Positions 35,108 to 44,119 of a DNA stretch of 64,000 nt are shown piece by piece. The notes under the pieces were generated by a model. That model was not told the origin of the DNA. It was given only the letters and a program-made list of their open reading frames with translations, and made no database searches. This stretch comes from Phycisphaerae bacterium (GTDB lineage Bacteria; Planctomycetota; Phycisphaerae; Sedimentisphaerales; Anaerobacaceae): the NCBI GenBank assembly GCA_017993835.1, contig JAGOLX010000013.1, forward strand, positions 1 through 64,000, in the 5' to 3' direction. Within the stretch, counting starts at the first letter, position 1. Every line of letters starts with the position of its first letter. A program made the translations under genes and the position numbers.

Positions 35108-36151
35108 ATGAAACGCGAGATGTGCTCAGCGGGCAAGAAGAGACTGCTGGTATTCAACTGTCACGAACCCTGGGTATACCAGCTCCATTCGCTGGGCTAC
35201 GACCTCGACATCATCGTGGATCTGCCGGGCAAGTACAACAAGGGCTGGGACGAGCACATGAGACCTGTGCCCGCCCGCGCGAGACTGATCACCCTGTCGC
35301 AGGCTCTGGACCCCGCCGTGGGCTACTACTGCCTCATCGCGCACAACATCGCCGACCTGCTCGACATCCGACACCGCCCGGAGCCCAGACTCCTCGTGCT
35401 CCATCACACCCTCGAGGGGCGACTGCGGGAAGAGGGCTGCGCCATCGATCCCCAGGCCATGAAGGATATGCTGCACAGGTACATCGACGCGGTCGGCGGA
35501 CACGTCGTGGCAACCTCCATGTTCAAGGGAGAATCCTGGGGTTTCACAGACGACATCGTGCACTTCGGAATCGATGTTGACGAGTATCCACTCAACGAGG
35601 GAGAGAAACCACAGGGACTTCGAATCTGCAACTTCATCAACAGTCGCCGCAGTATTCTGACGTGGGACCTCCACGAGCAAGCGTTCGAAGGCATTCCCGT
35701 CACGCTGGTGGGACATAACCCGGATCTGCCGGGCGTACAGGCAGCGGACAACTGGGATCATCTCAAGGCGATCCTGCGAAGCCACCGTTTCTATATCCAC
35801 ACGGCCGATCCACGATTCGAGGCCGGACACAACATGGCCACCGCGGAGGCGATGGCGGTCGGACTGCCTGTCCTGGGGAACCGGCATCCGACCTCTCCTG
35901 TCAAACACGGCGTCTCTGGTTTTCTCAGCGACAATCCCAAAGAGTTGCAGCACTATGCGAGAATCCTCCTGGAGGATCGGGATCTGGCGCGTCTGATGGG
36001 CCAGCGGGCGAGACAGACGGTCATCGAGCGGTTCTCCCTCGGTCGATTCAAGCACGCGTTTCTCAGATCGATTGAGATCGCCCGACGAAGATGGTACACA
36101 CGAACGGTCGATCCATCCGCGGTCTCCCTGACACCCGCGCAGACGGCCTGA
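35108..36151 (+). CDS. Glycosyltransferase next to flagellin
   Basis: About 347 residues from ATG 35108 (MKREMCSAGKK); the open frame begins at 34973 but the earlier codons look non-coding. The C-terminal half has the GT-B donor-domain pattern: VTLVGHNPDLPG, FYIHTADPRFEAGHNMATAE with AMAVGLPVLGN, and LSDNPKELQHYARILLEDRDL. The N-terminal half contains HNIADLLDI and VATSMFKGESWGF. Location next to flagellin suggests glycosylation of flagellin, but a surface-polysaccharide role cannot be excluded. Its 3' end converges with fliK, 13 bp away. Confidence 0.75.
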   Translation: MKREMCSAGKKRLLVFNCHEPWVYQLHSLGYDLDIIVDLPGKYNKGWDEHMRPVPARARLITLSQALDPAVGYYCLIAHNIADLLDIRHRPEPRLLVLHHTLEGRLREEGCAIDPQAMKDMLHRYIDAVGGHVVATSMFKGESWGFTDDIVHFGIDVDEYPLNEGEKPQGLRICNFINSRRSILTWDLHEQAFEGIPVTLVGHNPDLPGVQAADNWDHLKAILRSHRFYIHTADPRFEAGHNMATAEAMAVGLPVLGNRHPTSPVKHGVSGFLSDNPKELQHYARILLEDRDLARLMGQRARQTVIERFSLGRFKHAFLRSIEIARRRWYTRTVDPSAVSLTPAQTA

Positions 36152-36164
36152 CGCCGGCGGCGAA

Positions 36165-37919
36165 CTACAGGAGCAGGTCGAGCCGGTCTTGTGCGGTCGC
36201 AGCTTGTTGCTGGGCCTGGGACGCGCCCCTGTGGGCAACAGCGTGCTCTCCCCAGTTCTGCGACCATCGCGTCTGCGGAGATGTGTGAGACTGGTCCCTG
36301 CCCTGACCGGCCCCCTGATGCTGCGACCAGGGATCCTGCATCGAGTGCTCCCGACCCGGATCTCGTTCGGACTGATCGGAGGCAACCACTTCGAGCCGAC
36401 GGACCTGAACCCCGGCCTCCTGGAGTGTGCGCGCCACCTGGGGCAGGGCCTGCTCGATTTCTCGACGGGCATCCTGGTTGCTCACCTCCAGCGTGCCGGT
36501 GAGCTGATCCCCTTGTTGCTGAAACCGCACAAGGACGGTCCCCAGTTCGGGCGGGGTGAGCCGGACGAGGATCTGTCTATCGCCGCGAGTCGCGGAAGCC
36601 TGCACGGAATCGAGAATCTGCTCGCCAATGCTCGGAACCGTGGGCCGGGCAACCGTGGCATCGGCGCTGGCCTGCGTCTGAGGTGGTGTTTGAGCCGAAG
36701 ACCGCGGCGACGAGGTCACAGACTCGCTGCCGGAGGAGACGGGCGAACCGGACAACGCCATCGGGGCATCCTTGGCAACAGTCGCGAAGACATCTTTCAT
36801 GCTGGACTGGACAGGTTCGGTCTTCACACTCTCGCCTGAGACGATCTCCGGACGCTCCGATGCGCTGTGCTGCGAGTCGTTCGAGAAGGAACCACGATCC
36901 AGTGCCTTCCTTTCTAACCGGACCGACCTGGCGGACGCATCGCCATCGGTGGTCGCATCCGAGACGACAGACGACGATTCCTCCGAGACAGATCCTACCC
37001 TTCCGAAAGCCTTGCCTGGCTTATCCTCGGACGTTGACGTGGGTGCATCAGGCGTATCCTGCCCTCTGACTTCCATCACGGCGTCCGCGTCGGGAGCGCC
37101 GGCAGACAGGGAATCTGTCATGGCCGGCATTTGTCCATCGTCTGCATCACCTGCTTGGCCGACTTCGGCCGCATCGGGTGATGCAGCCACAGTCTGCGTG
37201 GACGCAGCGCTCGGCACAGACGCAACCTCGGCTGCCGCCTGCTCCGGTCGCCGTGCCGGCGGGGTCTGCCCATCGGGAGCCCGCACAGCCTCTTGAGCCT
37301 GTTGCGGCATGGTCGGCCTGCCGCCAACCTCGATTGGCGTCGCTATCGCCGCATCGCCGAGAACTCCGTCTCCCGCTGCAGAGCTCGTAATCTCTTCATC
37401 GCCAGGCACTTGCATCAATTCCGGCGGCCCGGACGGGATCGCTTGGCATTCCTGGGGGGACTTATCTTGCGCTGACGGAGCGACTATTGCGGTCTGCCCT
37501 GCCGCTCCTTGTGCAGACTGTGCAGATTCGACGGCCTGCCCATTGACACTGGATACGCAGGATTGAGCAACATCGGCATCCATTTCCGTCCGCGGTTGCA
37601 TCGCAGGTGGAATGATCTGGGCGAATGCCCACGCCGCAGTCTCAGGATTCTCCGATCCCGTCTGATCCTGCTCCGGTTCCGGGCAATCCGAAGAGACGGA
37701 CGCCTCCTCGCCGACTTGCGCGTCAGCCGACTCGCCTTCGGGCACCGGCGCATCTGCCTCCGACGGCTCCTCCAACGCAGCCTGGGCGATAGGCAAAACT
37801 TCCGCGAATCGCTGTGGCACACGCTCGCCCATCGAGTCGGAGGCCACTTTGCTGCGATTGCCGCCCTCGCAAGAGACCCCCATTGGCGTGCTTTCGCAAA
37901 TCATCATCGCACTGCTCAT
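36165..37919 (-). CDS. fliK: FliK-like hook-length control protein
   Basis: A long, low-complexity protein (Ala, Ser, Pro, Asp-rich, with a Gln-rich stretch near the end) whose C-terminal domain is of the Flg_hook type: ILVRLTPPELGTVLVRFQQQ, TGTLEVSNQDARREIEQAL and LQEAGVQVRRLEV. FliK sets hook length and switches export substrate. The frame is open up to 38048, but a perfect sigma-54 site at 37950-37965 places the transcript start near 37939, so translation should begin downstream (ATG 37937, 37919 or 37907). 37919 is chosen provisionally. Confidence 0.85.
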   Translation of the reverse strand: MSSAMMICESTPMGVSCEGGNRSKVASDSMGERVPQRFAEVLPIAQAALEEPSEADAPVPEGESADAQVGEEASVSSDCPEPEQDQTGSENPETAAWAFAQIIPPAMQPRTEMDADVAQSCVSSVNGQAVESAQSAQGAAGQTAIVAPSAQDKSPQECQAIPSGPPELMQVPGDEEITSSAAGDGVLGDAAIATPIEVGGRPTMPQQAQEAVRAPDGQTPPARRPEQAAAEVASVPSAASTQTVAASPDAAEVGQAGDADDGQMPAMTDSLSAGAPDADAVMEVRGQDTPDAPTSTSEDKPGKAFGRVGSVSEESSSVVSDATTDGDASARSVRLERKALDRGSFSNDSQHSASERPEIVSGESVKTEPVQSSMKDVFATVAKDAPMALSGSPVSSGSESVTSSPRSSAQTPPQTQASADATVARPTVPSIGEQILDSVQASATRGDRQILVRLTPPELGTVLVRFQQQGDQLTGTLEVSNQDARREIEQALPQVARTLQEAGVQVRRLEVVASDQSERDPGREHSMQDPWSQHQGAGQGRDQSHTSPQTRWSQNWGEHAVAHRGASQAQQQAATAQDRLDLLL

Positions 37920-37949
37920 GTCCGGTATCGTTTGCATGGACACCCAGTG

Positions 37950-37965
37950 AGCAACTGCCGTGCCA
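37950..37965 (-). promoter_or_regulatory. Perfect sigma-54 promoter driving fliK
   Basis: The minus strand reads TGGCACGGCAGTTGCT, identical to the sigma-54 consensus TGGCACG-N4-TTGCW at every defined position. The -12 GC lies at 37951-37952 and the expected transcript start is near 37939. Confidence 0.8.
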
Positions 37966-38258
37966 GAGCAGACAGGCCAGCAGGAGTACACTGGCATTAA
38001 ACTCTTATTCCACAGGAACTTACGACTCACGTACGTACACGACAGCACCGCCCGGACCTAGCGGTCACAGGAGGTTTGTTCCAGAGGGCAGAAGAATCTT
38101 CCGCAAGGAGGCGTCGTCGTCTCCTGTGGCTGGCGTCTAATAAGCCGACCGCGTGTATAGAAACCTGACAGTGGCGCACGCCATGGAGGACGGCCCCTCG
38201 ACCCTCCGCAGCCCTTTCCAATGCATGGTTGGACCAGACCGCACCGAAATGGCTCTTC

Positions 38259-38274
38259 TGGCACGCCTGTTGCT
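38259..38274 (+). promoter_or_regulatory. Perfect sigma-54 promoter driving the flgB-flhB operon
   Basis: TGGCACGCCTGTTGCT matches the sigma-54 consensus TGGCACG-N4-TTGCW at every defined position. The expected start near 38285 leaves a leader of about 78 nt before flgB. It is divergent from the fliK sigma-54 site about 300 bp away. Confidence 0.85.
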
Positions 38275-38362
38275 GCTTTCAAGCCGGCACAGTGTGTACA
38301 CAGAGGTCCGCCCCGCGTGTTTTTGCGCGGGCGGCCGATCCAGAACAGGGAAGGACCGGGAT

Positions 38363-38719
38363 ATGTCAAATTCGGTGGATATCGTCGGGTTGCTCGAAGC
38401 CGGGATCAAGGCCGAGAGCCTCCGCCAGACGGCGATTGCCAGCAACACAGCCAACATCGAGACGCCGGGCTACCGAAGGCTCGATGTCAACTTCGAGGAG
38501 TTGCTGACCAAGGCTTTGAAATCCTCTGATGCGATGGACATGGAAGACCTCGAACCGGAGATCTACCAGCCCTTGAATACGCCGGTCCGATCCAACGGCA
38601 ACGATGTCAACCTGGAGGCCGAGATCGGGGAAATGCTCAAGAACTCCTTGCGCCACACAGCCTACATCCGGCTCCTGCAGAAGAAGTTCGCCCAGATGGA
38701 GAGAGCCGTGGGGGCGTAG
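38363..38719 (+). CDS. flgB: Flagellar basal-body rod protein FlgB
   Basis: A 118-residue protein with AAGGACCGGG before ATG 38363. LRQTAIASNTANIETPGYRR is the conserved rod-protein N-terminal helix, with the N-x-A-N-x-x-T-P-G-Y motif. FEELLTKALKS follows, and the C-terminal EIGEMLKNSLRHTAYIRLLQ completes the FlgB pattern. It forms the proximal rod with FlgC. It is the first gene of the large plus-strand operon. Confidence 0.93.
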   Translation: MSNSVDIVGLLEAGIKAESLRQTAIASNTANIETPGYRRLDVNFEELLTKALKSSDAMDMEDLEPEIYQPLNTPVRSNGNDVNLEAEIGEMLKNSLRHTAYIRLLQKKFAQMERAVGA

Positions 38720-38789
38720 GGCCCGGCCAGCGCCATGACGCCGGGGCGCGAGACTCAGTCGGCCCGGGCACGGAAAGGATTTGATCCCA

Positions 38790-39194
38790 ATGACAGTCAA
38801 TAATGTATTCGGCCCGGTAGACATCTCGGTCTCCGGCATGCGCGCCCACGACCAATCCATGGAGGTCATCTCCTCCAACATCGCCAATGCCCGCACGCTG
38901 GATGCCGGCCAGGGCAAGCCCTACCGCCGACTCCAGACCATTCTGCAAAGCGAGAATGAAGGCGTCAGCGGCGTGATCGTCGGCAACATCGTGCAGGATA
39001 TGACCGCCCTGCAACGGATCTACGAGCCGGGCAATCCGAAGGCGGACGCCAGCGGATACATCACGATGCCGAATGTCCAACTGCCCGTGGAAATGATGAA
39101 TCTGAGTGTCGCCAGCCGGGCCTACCAGGCCAACGCGGCGATCCTGAAACGCTACCAGAAGATGGTGGAAACAACACTCGAGTTGCTCCGCTAA
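38790..39194 (+). CDS. flgC: Flagellar basal-body rod protein FlgC
   Basis: A 134-residue protein from ATG 38790, with AAAGGA ten bases upstream; a TTG at 38781 is rejected for poor spacing. FGPVDISVSGMRAHDQSMEV and ISSNIANARTLD match the rod N-terminus. The C-terminus MPNVQLPVEMMNLSVASRAY is the standard FlgC/FlgG end. It is a proximal rod subunit, lying 70 bp after flgB. Confidence 0.93.
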   Translation: MTVNNVFGPVDISVSGMRAHDQSMEVISSNIANARTLDAGQGKPYRRLQTILQSENEGVSGVIVGNIVQDMTALQRIYEPGNPKADASGYITMPNVQLPVEMMNLSVASRAYQANAAILKRYQKMVETTLELLR

Positions 39195-39210
39195 TTGAGA
39201 GGACCTCAGC

Positions 39211-39525
39211 ATGGTCAATTTCGATCCGAACGTCAGTCCCCTCCAGCCGAACGTCAACGGACCGACACCGCAGAGCCCGGCAAGCGCTCCGGTCAAGTCG
39301 GACTTCATGCGGGCTGTCGAGGTGGCTGGAAACTATGTGTCGAAGGTCAACGACCTGCAGAAGGCTTCCGACACCTCGATCCAGGACCTGCTGACAGGCA
39401 AGAACAACGACATCACATCGGTCGTTTCCGCCGTGGCCAAGGCCGATGTCAGCTTCAAAGTCCTCGTGGGCGTGCGAAACAAGCTCATCGAAGCCTACAA
39501 GCAGACGATGAACATGCAACTATAG
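39211..39525 (+). CDS. fliE: Flagellar hook-basal body protein FliE
   Basis: A 104-residue protein 16 bp after flgC. The C-terminal half (DLLTGKNNDITSVVSAVAKA, VGVRNKLIEAYKQTMNMQL) carries the FliE pattern with the K-x-x-E-A-Y-x-x-x-M-x-M-x-[LV] end. FliE joins the MS ring to the rod. The N-terminal part is Pro- and Asn-rich and poorly conserved. Confidence 0.9.
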   Translation: MVNFDPNVSPLQPNVNGPTPQSPASAPVKSDFMRAVEVAGNYVSKVNDLQKASDTSIQDLLTGKNNDITSVVSAVAKADVSFKVLVGVRNKLIEAYKQTMNMQL

Positions 39526-39631
39526 AATCAGACGGTTCCGGATGGCGGATGAAGGACCGTCGATGGGAAGAAGCTGACGCACCGCTCGCCTTCCCTCTAC
39601 GATCCAGCGTCGCGCATCCCGATGGGTCCCC

Positions 39632-41119
39632 ATGGAGTACCTGCAAAAGTTACTTCTGATCTGGCAGAAAATCGGCTTGGTGCAGCGGGTGCTGCTGGCC
39701 GCCATCGTGCTGGCGACCGGTCTCATCGGCGCCCTGTTGGTCCATTGGGCTCAGAAGCCGGACATGCGGATGCTGTACCAAGAGCTGTCCCCCACGGAGG
39801 CAGCCAAGATCACGGAGAAGATCGCCGGCAAGGAAATCGCCTACGAGTTGCGCGACGGCGGCACGACGATCTACGTCCCCCGGGAGTACGTTTACCAGCT
39901 CCGCCTGGATCTGGCCAAGGACGGACTGCCCGTCGCGGAACAGAACGGATACAAGCTCTTCGACGACGAGAAGATCGGCATCAGTCCCTTCGTGCAGAAC
40001 GTCAACCTCAAGCGAGCCCTCCAGGACGAACTGGCCAAGAGCATCCAGATGATCGACGGCGTCGCGCACGCCCGAGTCCACATCGTCAGTCCGGAGCAGA
40101 AGCTCTTTGTATCGGACGAAGAGCAGACGAGCGCGTCGGTGGTCCTGAAACTGCGCCCGGGCTACCGTCTGAGCGGAGTGAACATCGCGGCCATCACGCA
40201 TCTGGTCGCCGGCAGCGTCAAAGGCCTCAAGGCCGAGAGCGTCACGATCATCGACAGCGACGGGCGACTGCTCTCCGGCAAGGGGGATTCCACGCTGGCC
40301 TCCGGCGCCAGCACCGCCCAGGATTACAAGGAACGCGTCGAGCAGGGTCTCGTTCGCAAGGCCGAAGACATGCTCAGCATGGTCCTTGGCCCCGGGCGGG
40401 CCACCGTGCAGGTCAGTGCCGTGATCGACATGAACAGCGTCAACACAATCACAGAGACCTACGACCCCACCGGCAAGGTGGCGACAAAAGAGGAAATCAC
40501 CAGCAAATCGGAGTTGGGCGCGGCCGCCGCGGGACAGAAGACCTCGCCGGGCGCCACCAAGAAAGACGAAACCACAACGACCGAATACCAGGTGGGCAAG
40601 ACCGTCAAGCAGCACAGCGTGCTTCCGGGCGAGATCCGCTCCATGTCGGTCGCGGCCTTCGTGGACCTGTCGGTGGACGCCAACGAGCCCGGCCGGAGCA
40701 GCCAGTCGGCAGCGGCCATGACCGTTGCCGACGTCGAGGAAATCATCCGCACAGCCTTGGGTCTGAAAGAAACCGATTCCATCAAGGTCGTCAATGCTCG
40801 GTTCCACCGATCGCCGGCGGCGTTGATCGAGGAGGAGTCTTCGCCCTGGCCGTGGTATGTGGCCCTGGCCCGCCAGCTCTCGTTGGGCATCATGGCGATC
40901 TGCGCCGTGGTCGTCCTGCGGATCTTCAGCCGGGCGCGGGGCAAAGCCGCCGCCCAAGGCGAACTGCCGTCCGGCGGCGCCTCCGCTGGCGCCTTGATGT
41001 CGGGCGAGCCAACGGTCGCGGAGCCGCTGCTGGTGCGCCGCCAGATCGCCCACGCCCTGAAACAGAATCCGGACCAGGTCCGACAGATGTTCCTCAGTTG
41101 GATCGAAGAAAGGGAGTAG
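39632..41119 (+). CDS. fliF: Flagellar MS-ring protein FliF
   Basis: A 495-residue protein with a first membrane helix near residues 18-40 (VQRVLLAAIVLATGLIGALL). The YscJ/FliF ring-building domain follows (MRMLYQELSPTEAAKITEKI, LRDGGTTIYVPREYVYQLRL, ALQDELAKSIQMIDGVAHAR). A flexible region is rich in Lys/Thr, and a second membrane helix lies near 420. The C-terminal tail (VRQMFLSWIEERE) is the FliG-binding segment. The gene starts 106 bp after fliE. Confidence 0.95.
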   Translation: MEYLQKLLLIWQKIGLVQRVLLAAIVLATGLIGALLVHWAQKPDMRMLYQELSPTEAAKITEKIAGKEIAYELRDGGTTIYVPREYVYQLRLDLAKDGLPVAEQNGYKLFDDEKIGISPFVQNVNLKRALQDELAKSIQMIDGVAHARVHIVSPEQKLFVSDEEQTSASVVLKLRPGYRLSGVNIAAITHLVAGSVKGLKAESVTIIDSDGRLLSGKGDSTLASGASTAQDYKERVEQGLVRKAEDMLSMVLGPGRATVQVSAVIDMNSVNTITETYDPTGKVATKEEITSKSELGAAAAGQKTSPGATKKDETTTTEYQVGKTVKQHSVLPGEIRSMSVAAFVDLSVDANEPGRSSQSAAAMTVADVEEIIRTALGLKETDSIKVVNARFHRSPAALIEEESSPWPWYVALARQLSLGIMAICAVVVLRIFSRARGKAAAQGELPSGGASAGALMSGEPTVAEPLLVRRQIAHALKQNPDQVRQMFLSWIEERE

Positions 41120-41126
41120 AACCACT

Positions 41127-42131
41127 GTGCCGTTGACGGGAAAACAAAGAGCCGCACTGCTCCTGGCCAGCCTGGATGCTGCGACCGCCTCGGAGCTGCT
41201 CAAAGGCATCGACGCCGCGACCGTGCAGGAACTGGCCGTGGAGCTGACCTATCTCGACGCCGCAGGCCAGCGCAACGCTCGACAGACCGTGGACATCGCA
41301 CGCCAGTTCTGCAGATCTCTCCAAAACGAATCGGGGTTCGCCTTCAAGAGCTTCCTCAAGGAGATGCTTCGTAACACGGTCGGCGAGGACCAGGCCAGGC
41401 GAATCCAGCAGGAGATCGGCAGTCTGCTCCAGAGGCGGGACCCGTTCATGTCCATTCGCGAGGCGGATATCGAGTCCCTCACGAGCGTGCTGCAAACGGA
41501 GCATCCGCAGGCGATCGCGGTCATCCTGTCGGAGCTGCCGCCCAAGCGGGGCTCGACGATCATCGGCCTGCTCGCGGAGGACGTGCGGGTCAGCGTGATC
41601 AGTCGCATGACGAGCGTCAGCAGCGTCACGCCGGAAGCCAAGATGAGAATCGCCCAGATGGTCCGCACCCGCCTGGAGGACGCCCGAGCCGCCAAGAGCG
41701 CCGGGACCGCGATCCAGGTGAGCCCGGAGCAATCGCTGCGAAAGGTGGCGATCATCGTGCGCAATCTCGACAAAGAGGTCCGCGACGGCGTGCTCGAAGC
41801 GATTCGACAGAAGGATCAGGAAGCCGGCGACAAGATCGCCAATCTGATGATCGTCTGGGAGGACGTCGCACTGGTGGGCCCGCGTTCGCTTCAGCAGGCA
41901 CTCCGCGGCATCGACGAACGCCAGTTGGCTCTGGCACTGTACGAGGCCCCCAACGACATCGTCGAGAAGATCAAGTCCAATATCTCCGAGCGTGCGGCGA
42001 CCATGGTGGCGGAAGAGACGGCGCTGATGTCGGCCCCCAAGAAGGAAGACGTCGCCCAGGCCAGAGAGAAGATCGTCAACGCCCTGCGGGAGCTGAACCG
42101 CAAGGGAGAGCTGACCTTCGAGGAAGAGTGA
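41127..42131 (+). CDS. fliG: Flagellar motor switch protein FliG
   Basis: A 334-residue protein starting at GTG 41127, eight bases after fliF. It matches all three FliG domains: LTGKQRAALLLASLDAATAS at the N-terminus, TEHPQAIAVILSELPPKRGS in the middle (the EHPQ motif), and the C-terminal torque domain with VGPRSLQQALRGIDERQLAL and EAPNDIVEKIKSNISERAAT. FliM and FliN, its usual partners, are not in this window. Confidence 0.96.
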   Translation: MPLTGKQRAALLLASLDAATASELLKGIDAATVQELAVELTYLDAAGQRNARQTVDIARQFCRSLQNESGFAFKSFLKEMLRNTVGEDQARRIQQEIGSLLQRRDPFMSIREADIESLTSVLQTEHPQAIAVILSELPPKRGSTIIGLLAEDVRVSVISRMTSVSSVTPEAKMRIAQMVRTRLEDARAAKSAGTAIQVSPEQSLRKVAIIVRNLDKEVRDGVLEAIRQKDQEAGDKIANLMIVWEDVALVGPRSLQQALRGIDERQLALALYEAPNDIVEKIKSNISERAATMVAEETALMSAPKKEDVAQAREKIVNALRELNRKGELTFEEE

Positions 42132-42135
42132 GCCC

Positions 42136-42747
42136 ATGCCGGAAGTACCGACCCTCCAATTTGCTCTTCCCATCGCGAGAGTCCGCGTGCTGGGCGTGAC
42201 GGGCGCCCCGCGGGACAACCCCCGCGGCGAGGGGACGGAAGAGGACCGGGTGACCACCGAACGGCTCGAGGGAGCCATCCAAGCCGAGAGAGCCCGCATG
42301 GCGGACGAGCTCAAACGGCAGAAGGGCCAGTTCGCCCAGCAATGCGAGACGGCCGGCAACATCGTGAAGAACCTGGACCGACTCTATCAGGACGCCGTGG
42401 CGAACAATCGCGCCGAGATCGCCCGCCTCGCGGTCGAGATCGCCCGGAAGATCCTCATGCAGAAGGTTGCCCAGGGGGACTACGACATCCAGGCCATCGT
42501 CGAAGAGGCACTCAAGCGAGCCCCCGCTCACGAGGGCATCGTGGTTCGCCTGAATCCTGAGGATCTGCCGCCGTGCCAGCAGCACCAGCAGGAGAACCCC
42601 GACAGTCCATTCGCCGAGCTGGAGTTCGCGGCCGATTGGAGCGTCGGTCGCGGCGAGTGTCTCGTGGAGACCCCCAAGGGAATCGTGAAGTCGTTCATCG
42701 AAGAGCATCTGGAGCGCATCGCAGAAGCCCTCCAGAAGGTGGAATAG
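42136..42747 (+). CDS. fliH: Flagellar assembly protein FliH
   Basis: A 203-residue protein between fliG and fliI. The N-terminal coiled coil (ERLEGAIQAERARMADELKR) is followed by the FliH/HrpE domain (ARLAVEIARKILMQKVAQGD, IVEEALKRAPAHEGIVVRLN) and VETPKGIVKSFIEEHLERI at the C-terminus. FliH regulates the FliI ATPase in the export apparatus. Position and domain both support the call. Confidence 0.9.
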   Translation: MPEVPTLQFALPIARVRVLGVTGAPRDNPRGEGTEEDRVTTERLEGAIQAERARMADELKRQKGQFAQQCETAGNIVKNLDRLYQDAVANNRAEIARLAVEIARKILMQKVAQGDYDIQAIVEEALKRAPAHEGIVVRLNPEDLPPCQQHQQENPDSPFAELEFAADWSVGRGECLVETPKGIVKSFIEEHLERIAEALQKVE

Positions 42748-42750
42748 ACT

Positions 42751-44106
42751 ATGGCACAGGCTGCAGACTGCACCATCGATTTCAGCAAATTTCACTCGGC
42801 CCTCCAGACCGTGGACCTGATGAGCTGCCAGGGCTACGTGGTCCGCGTCAGCGGCTCGACGGTGGAATCGGCGGGTCCCGTGCTCGGCCTGGGCGAGTTG
42901 TGCGGCATTCACGTCCGCGGCGGCCGACGGGTCCTCGCGGAAGTGGTGGGATTCCGCAACGACCACCTGATCCTGTTGCCTCTCGAACACATCCAGGGCA
43001 TCTCGCCGGGCGATACTGTGACGGCCCGCAAGACGCCGCGGCACATTCTGCTCAGCGAAAAGACGCTCGGACGCGTCCTGAATGGCCTGGGCGAGCCGAT
43101 TGACGGCAAAGGCCCCCTGTCGGGCGGCGAGAAGTGCCCGCTCGACGTGAGCAGCCCGCCGCCCTTGAGCCGCGAGAAGATCGCCAAACCGCTGGCTTTG
43201 GGCATCCGCTCCATCGACGGCATCCTCACCTGCGGCAGAGGCCAGAGGGTGGGCATCTTCGCGGGCAGCGGCGTAGGCAAGAGCGTCCTGCTCGGCGACA
43301 TCGCGGTCTCCAGCGACGCGGCGGTGAACGTCGTCGCCCTGATCGGAGAGCGAGGTCGCGAGGTCCGCGAGTTTCTCGAGGAGAACCTGGGTCCCGAAGG
43401 CCTCGCGCGGAGCGTCGTGGTCGTCGCCACGTCGGACACGCCGCCCATCCAGCGAGTCAAGGCCGCCTTCGTCGCGGTGACCATTGCCGAGTACTTCCGC
43501 GAGAAAGTGGGCAACGTCCTGTTCATGATGGATTCCCTGACGCGGTTCGCACAGGCTCAACGGGAGATCGGGCTGGCCGCGGGGGAACCGCCCGCCACCA
43601 AAGGATATTGCCCGAGTGTCTTTTCCCTGATGCCTCGCCTGATCGAGCGGCTCGGCTGCTCTCGGACCGGCAGCATCACAGGGATTCTGACCGTGCTGGT
43701 GGAAAACGACGACCTGACGGACCCCGTCGCCGACAGCGCCCGCAGCCTGTTGGACGGGCACATCGTCCTGTCGAGGAAGCTCGCGGACCGGGGCCATTAC
43801 CCGGCCGTGGACATCCTGCGGAGCATCAGCCGGCTGATGTCCACCGTGGCAAGCAACGAGCATCGCGCCGCCAGCCAGAAATTCCGCGAGATCTATGCGA
43901 CCTACGCGGACGCCGAGGACCTGATCAATATCGGCGCCTTCGCTCCGGGCAGCAACCGACGGATCGACGGCGCCATCAGTCTCATCGACAAGATAAACGA
44001 ATTCCTCGTCCAGCCTGTCCGGCAGAGAACGCCGTTTGAGGAAACCGTCAAACGTCTGGTCACGATCACGCGGGCCTGGGACAAGCTGCTGGGTGGGAAA
44101 GGCTAG
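42751..44106 (+). CDS. fliI: Flagellum-specific ATPase FliI
   Basis: A 451-residue export ATPase. Walker A GSGVGKS lies at about 172-178, Walker B is in VGNVLFMMDSLTRFAQAQRE, and GYCPSVFSLMPRLIERLGCS is the family block. The N-terminal beta-barrel domain is shown by LGELCGIHVRGGRRV. The ring it forms delivers export substrates to FlhA and FlhB. It begins 3 bp after fliH. Confidence 0.96.
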   Translation: MAQAADCTIDFSKFHSALQTVDLMSCQGYVVRVSGSTVESAGPVLGLGELCGIHVRGGRRVLAEVVGFRNDHLILLPLEHIQGISPGDTVTARKTPRHILLSEKTLGRVLNGLGEPIDGKGPLSGGEKCPLDVSSPPPLSREKIAKPLALGIRSIDGILTCGRGQRVGIFAGSGVGKSVLLGDIAVSSDAAVNVVALIGERGREVREFLEENLGPEGLARSVVVVATSDTPPIQRVKAAFVAVTIAEYFREKVGNVLFMMDSLTRFAQAQREIGLAAGEPPATKGYCPSVFSLMPRLIERLGCSRTGSITGILTVLVENDDLTDPVADSARSLLDGHIVLSRKLADRGHYPAVDILRSISRLMSTVASNEHRAASQKFREIYATYADAEDLINIGAFAPGSNRRIDGAISLIDKINEFLVQPVRQRTPFEETVKRLVTITRAWDKLLGGKG

Positions 44107-44119
44107 CGCCGGTGCGTAG

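Noticed and set aside
39622-41136. Alternative plus-strand frame over fliF
   Set aside because: It overlaps FliF in another frame, is Arg/Gly-rich and has no recognisable domain.
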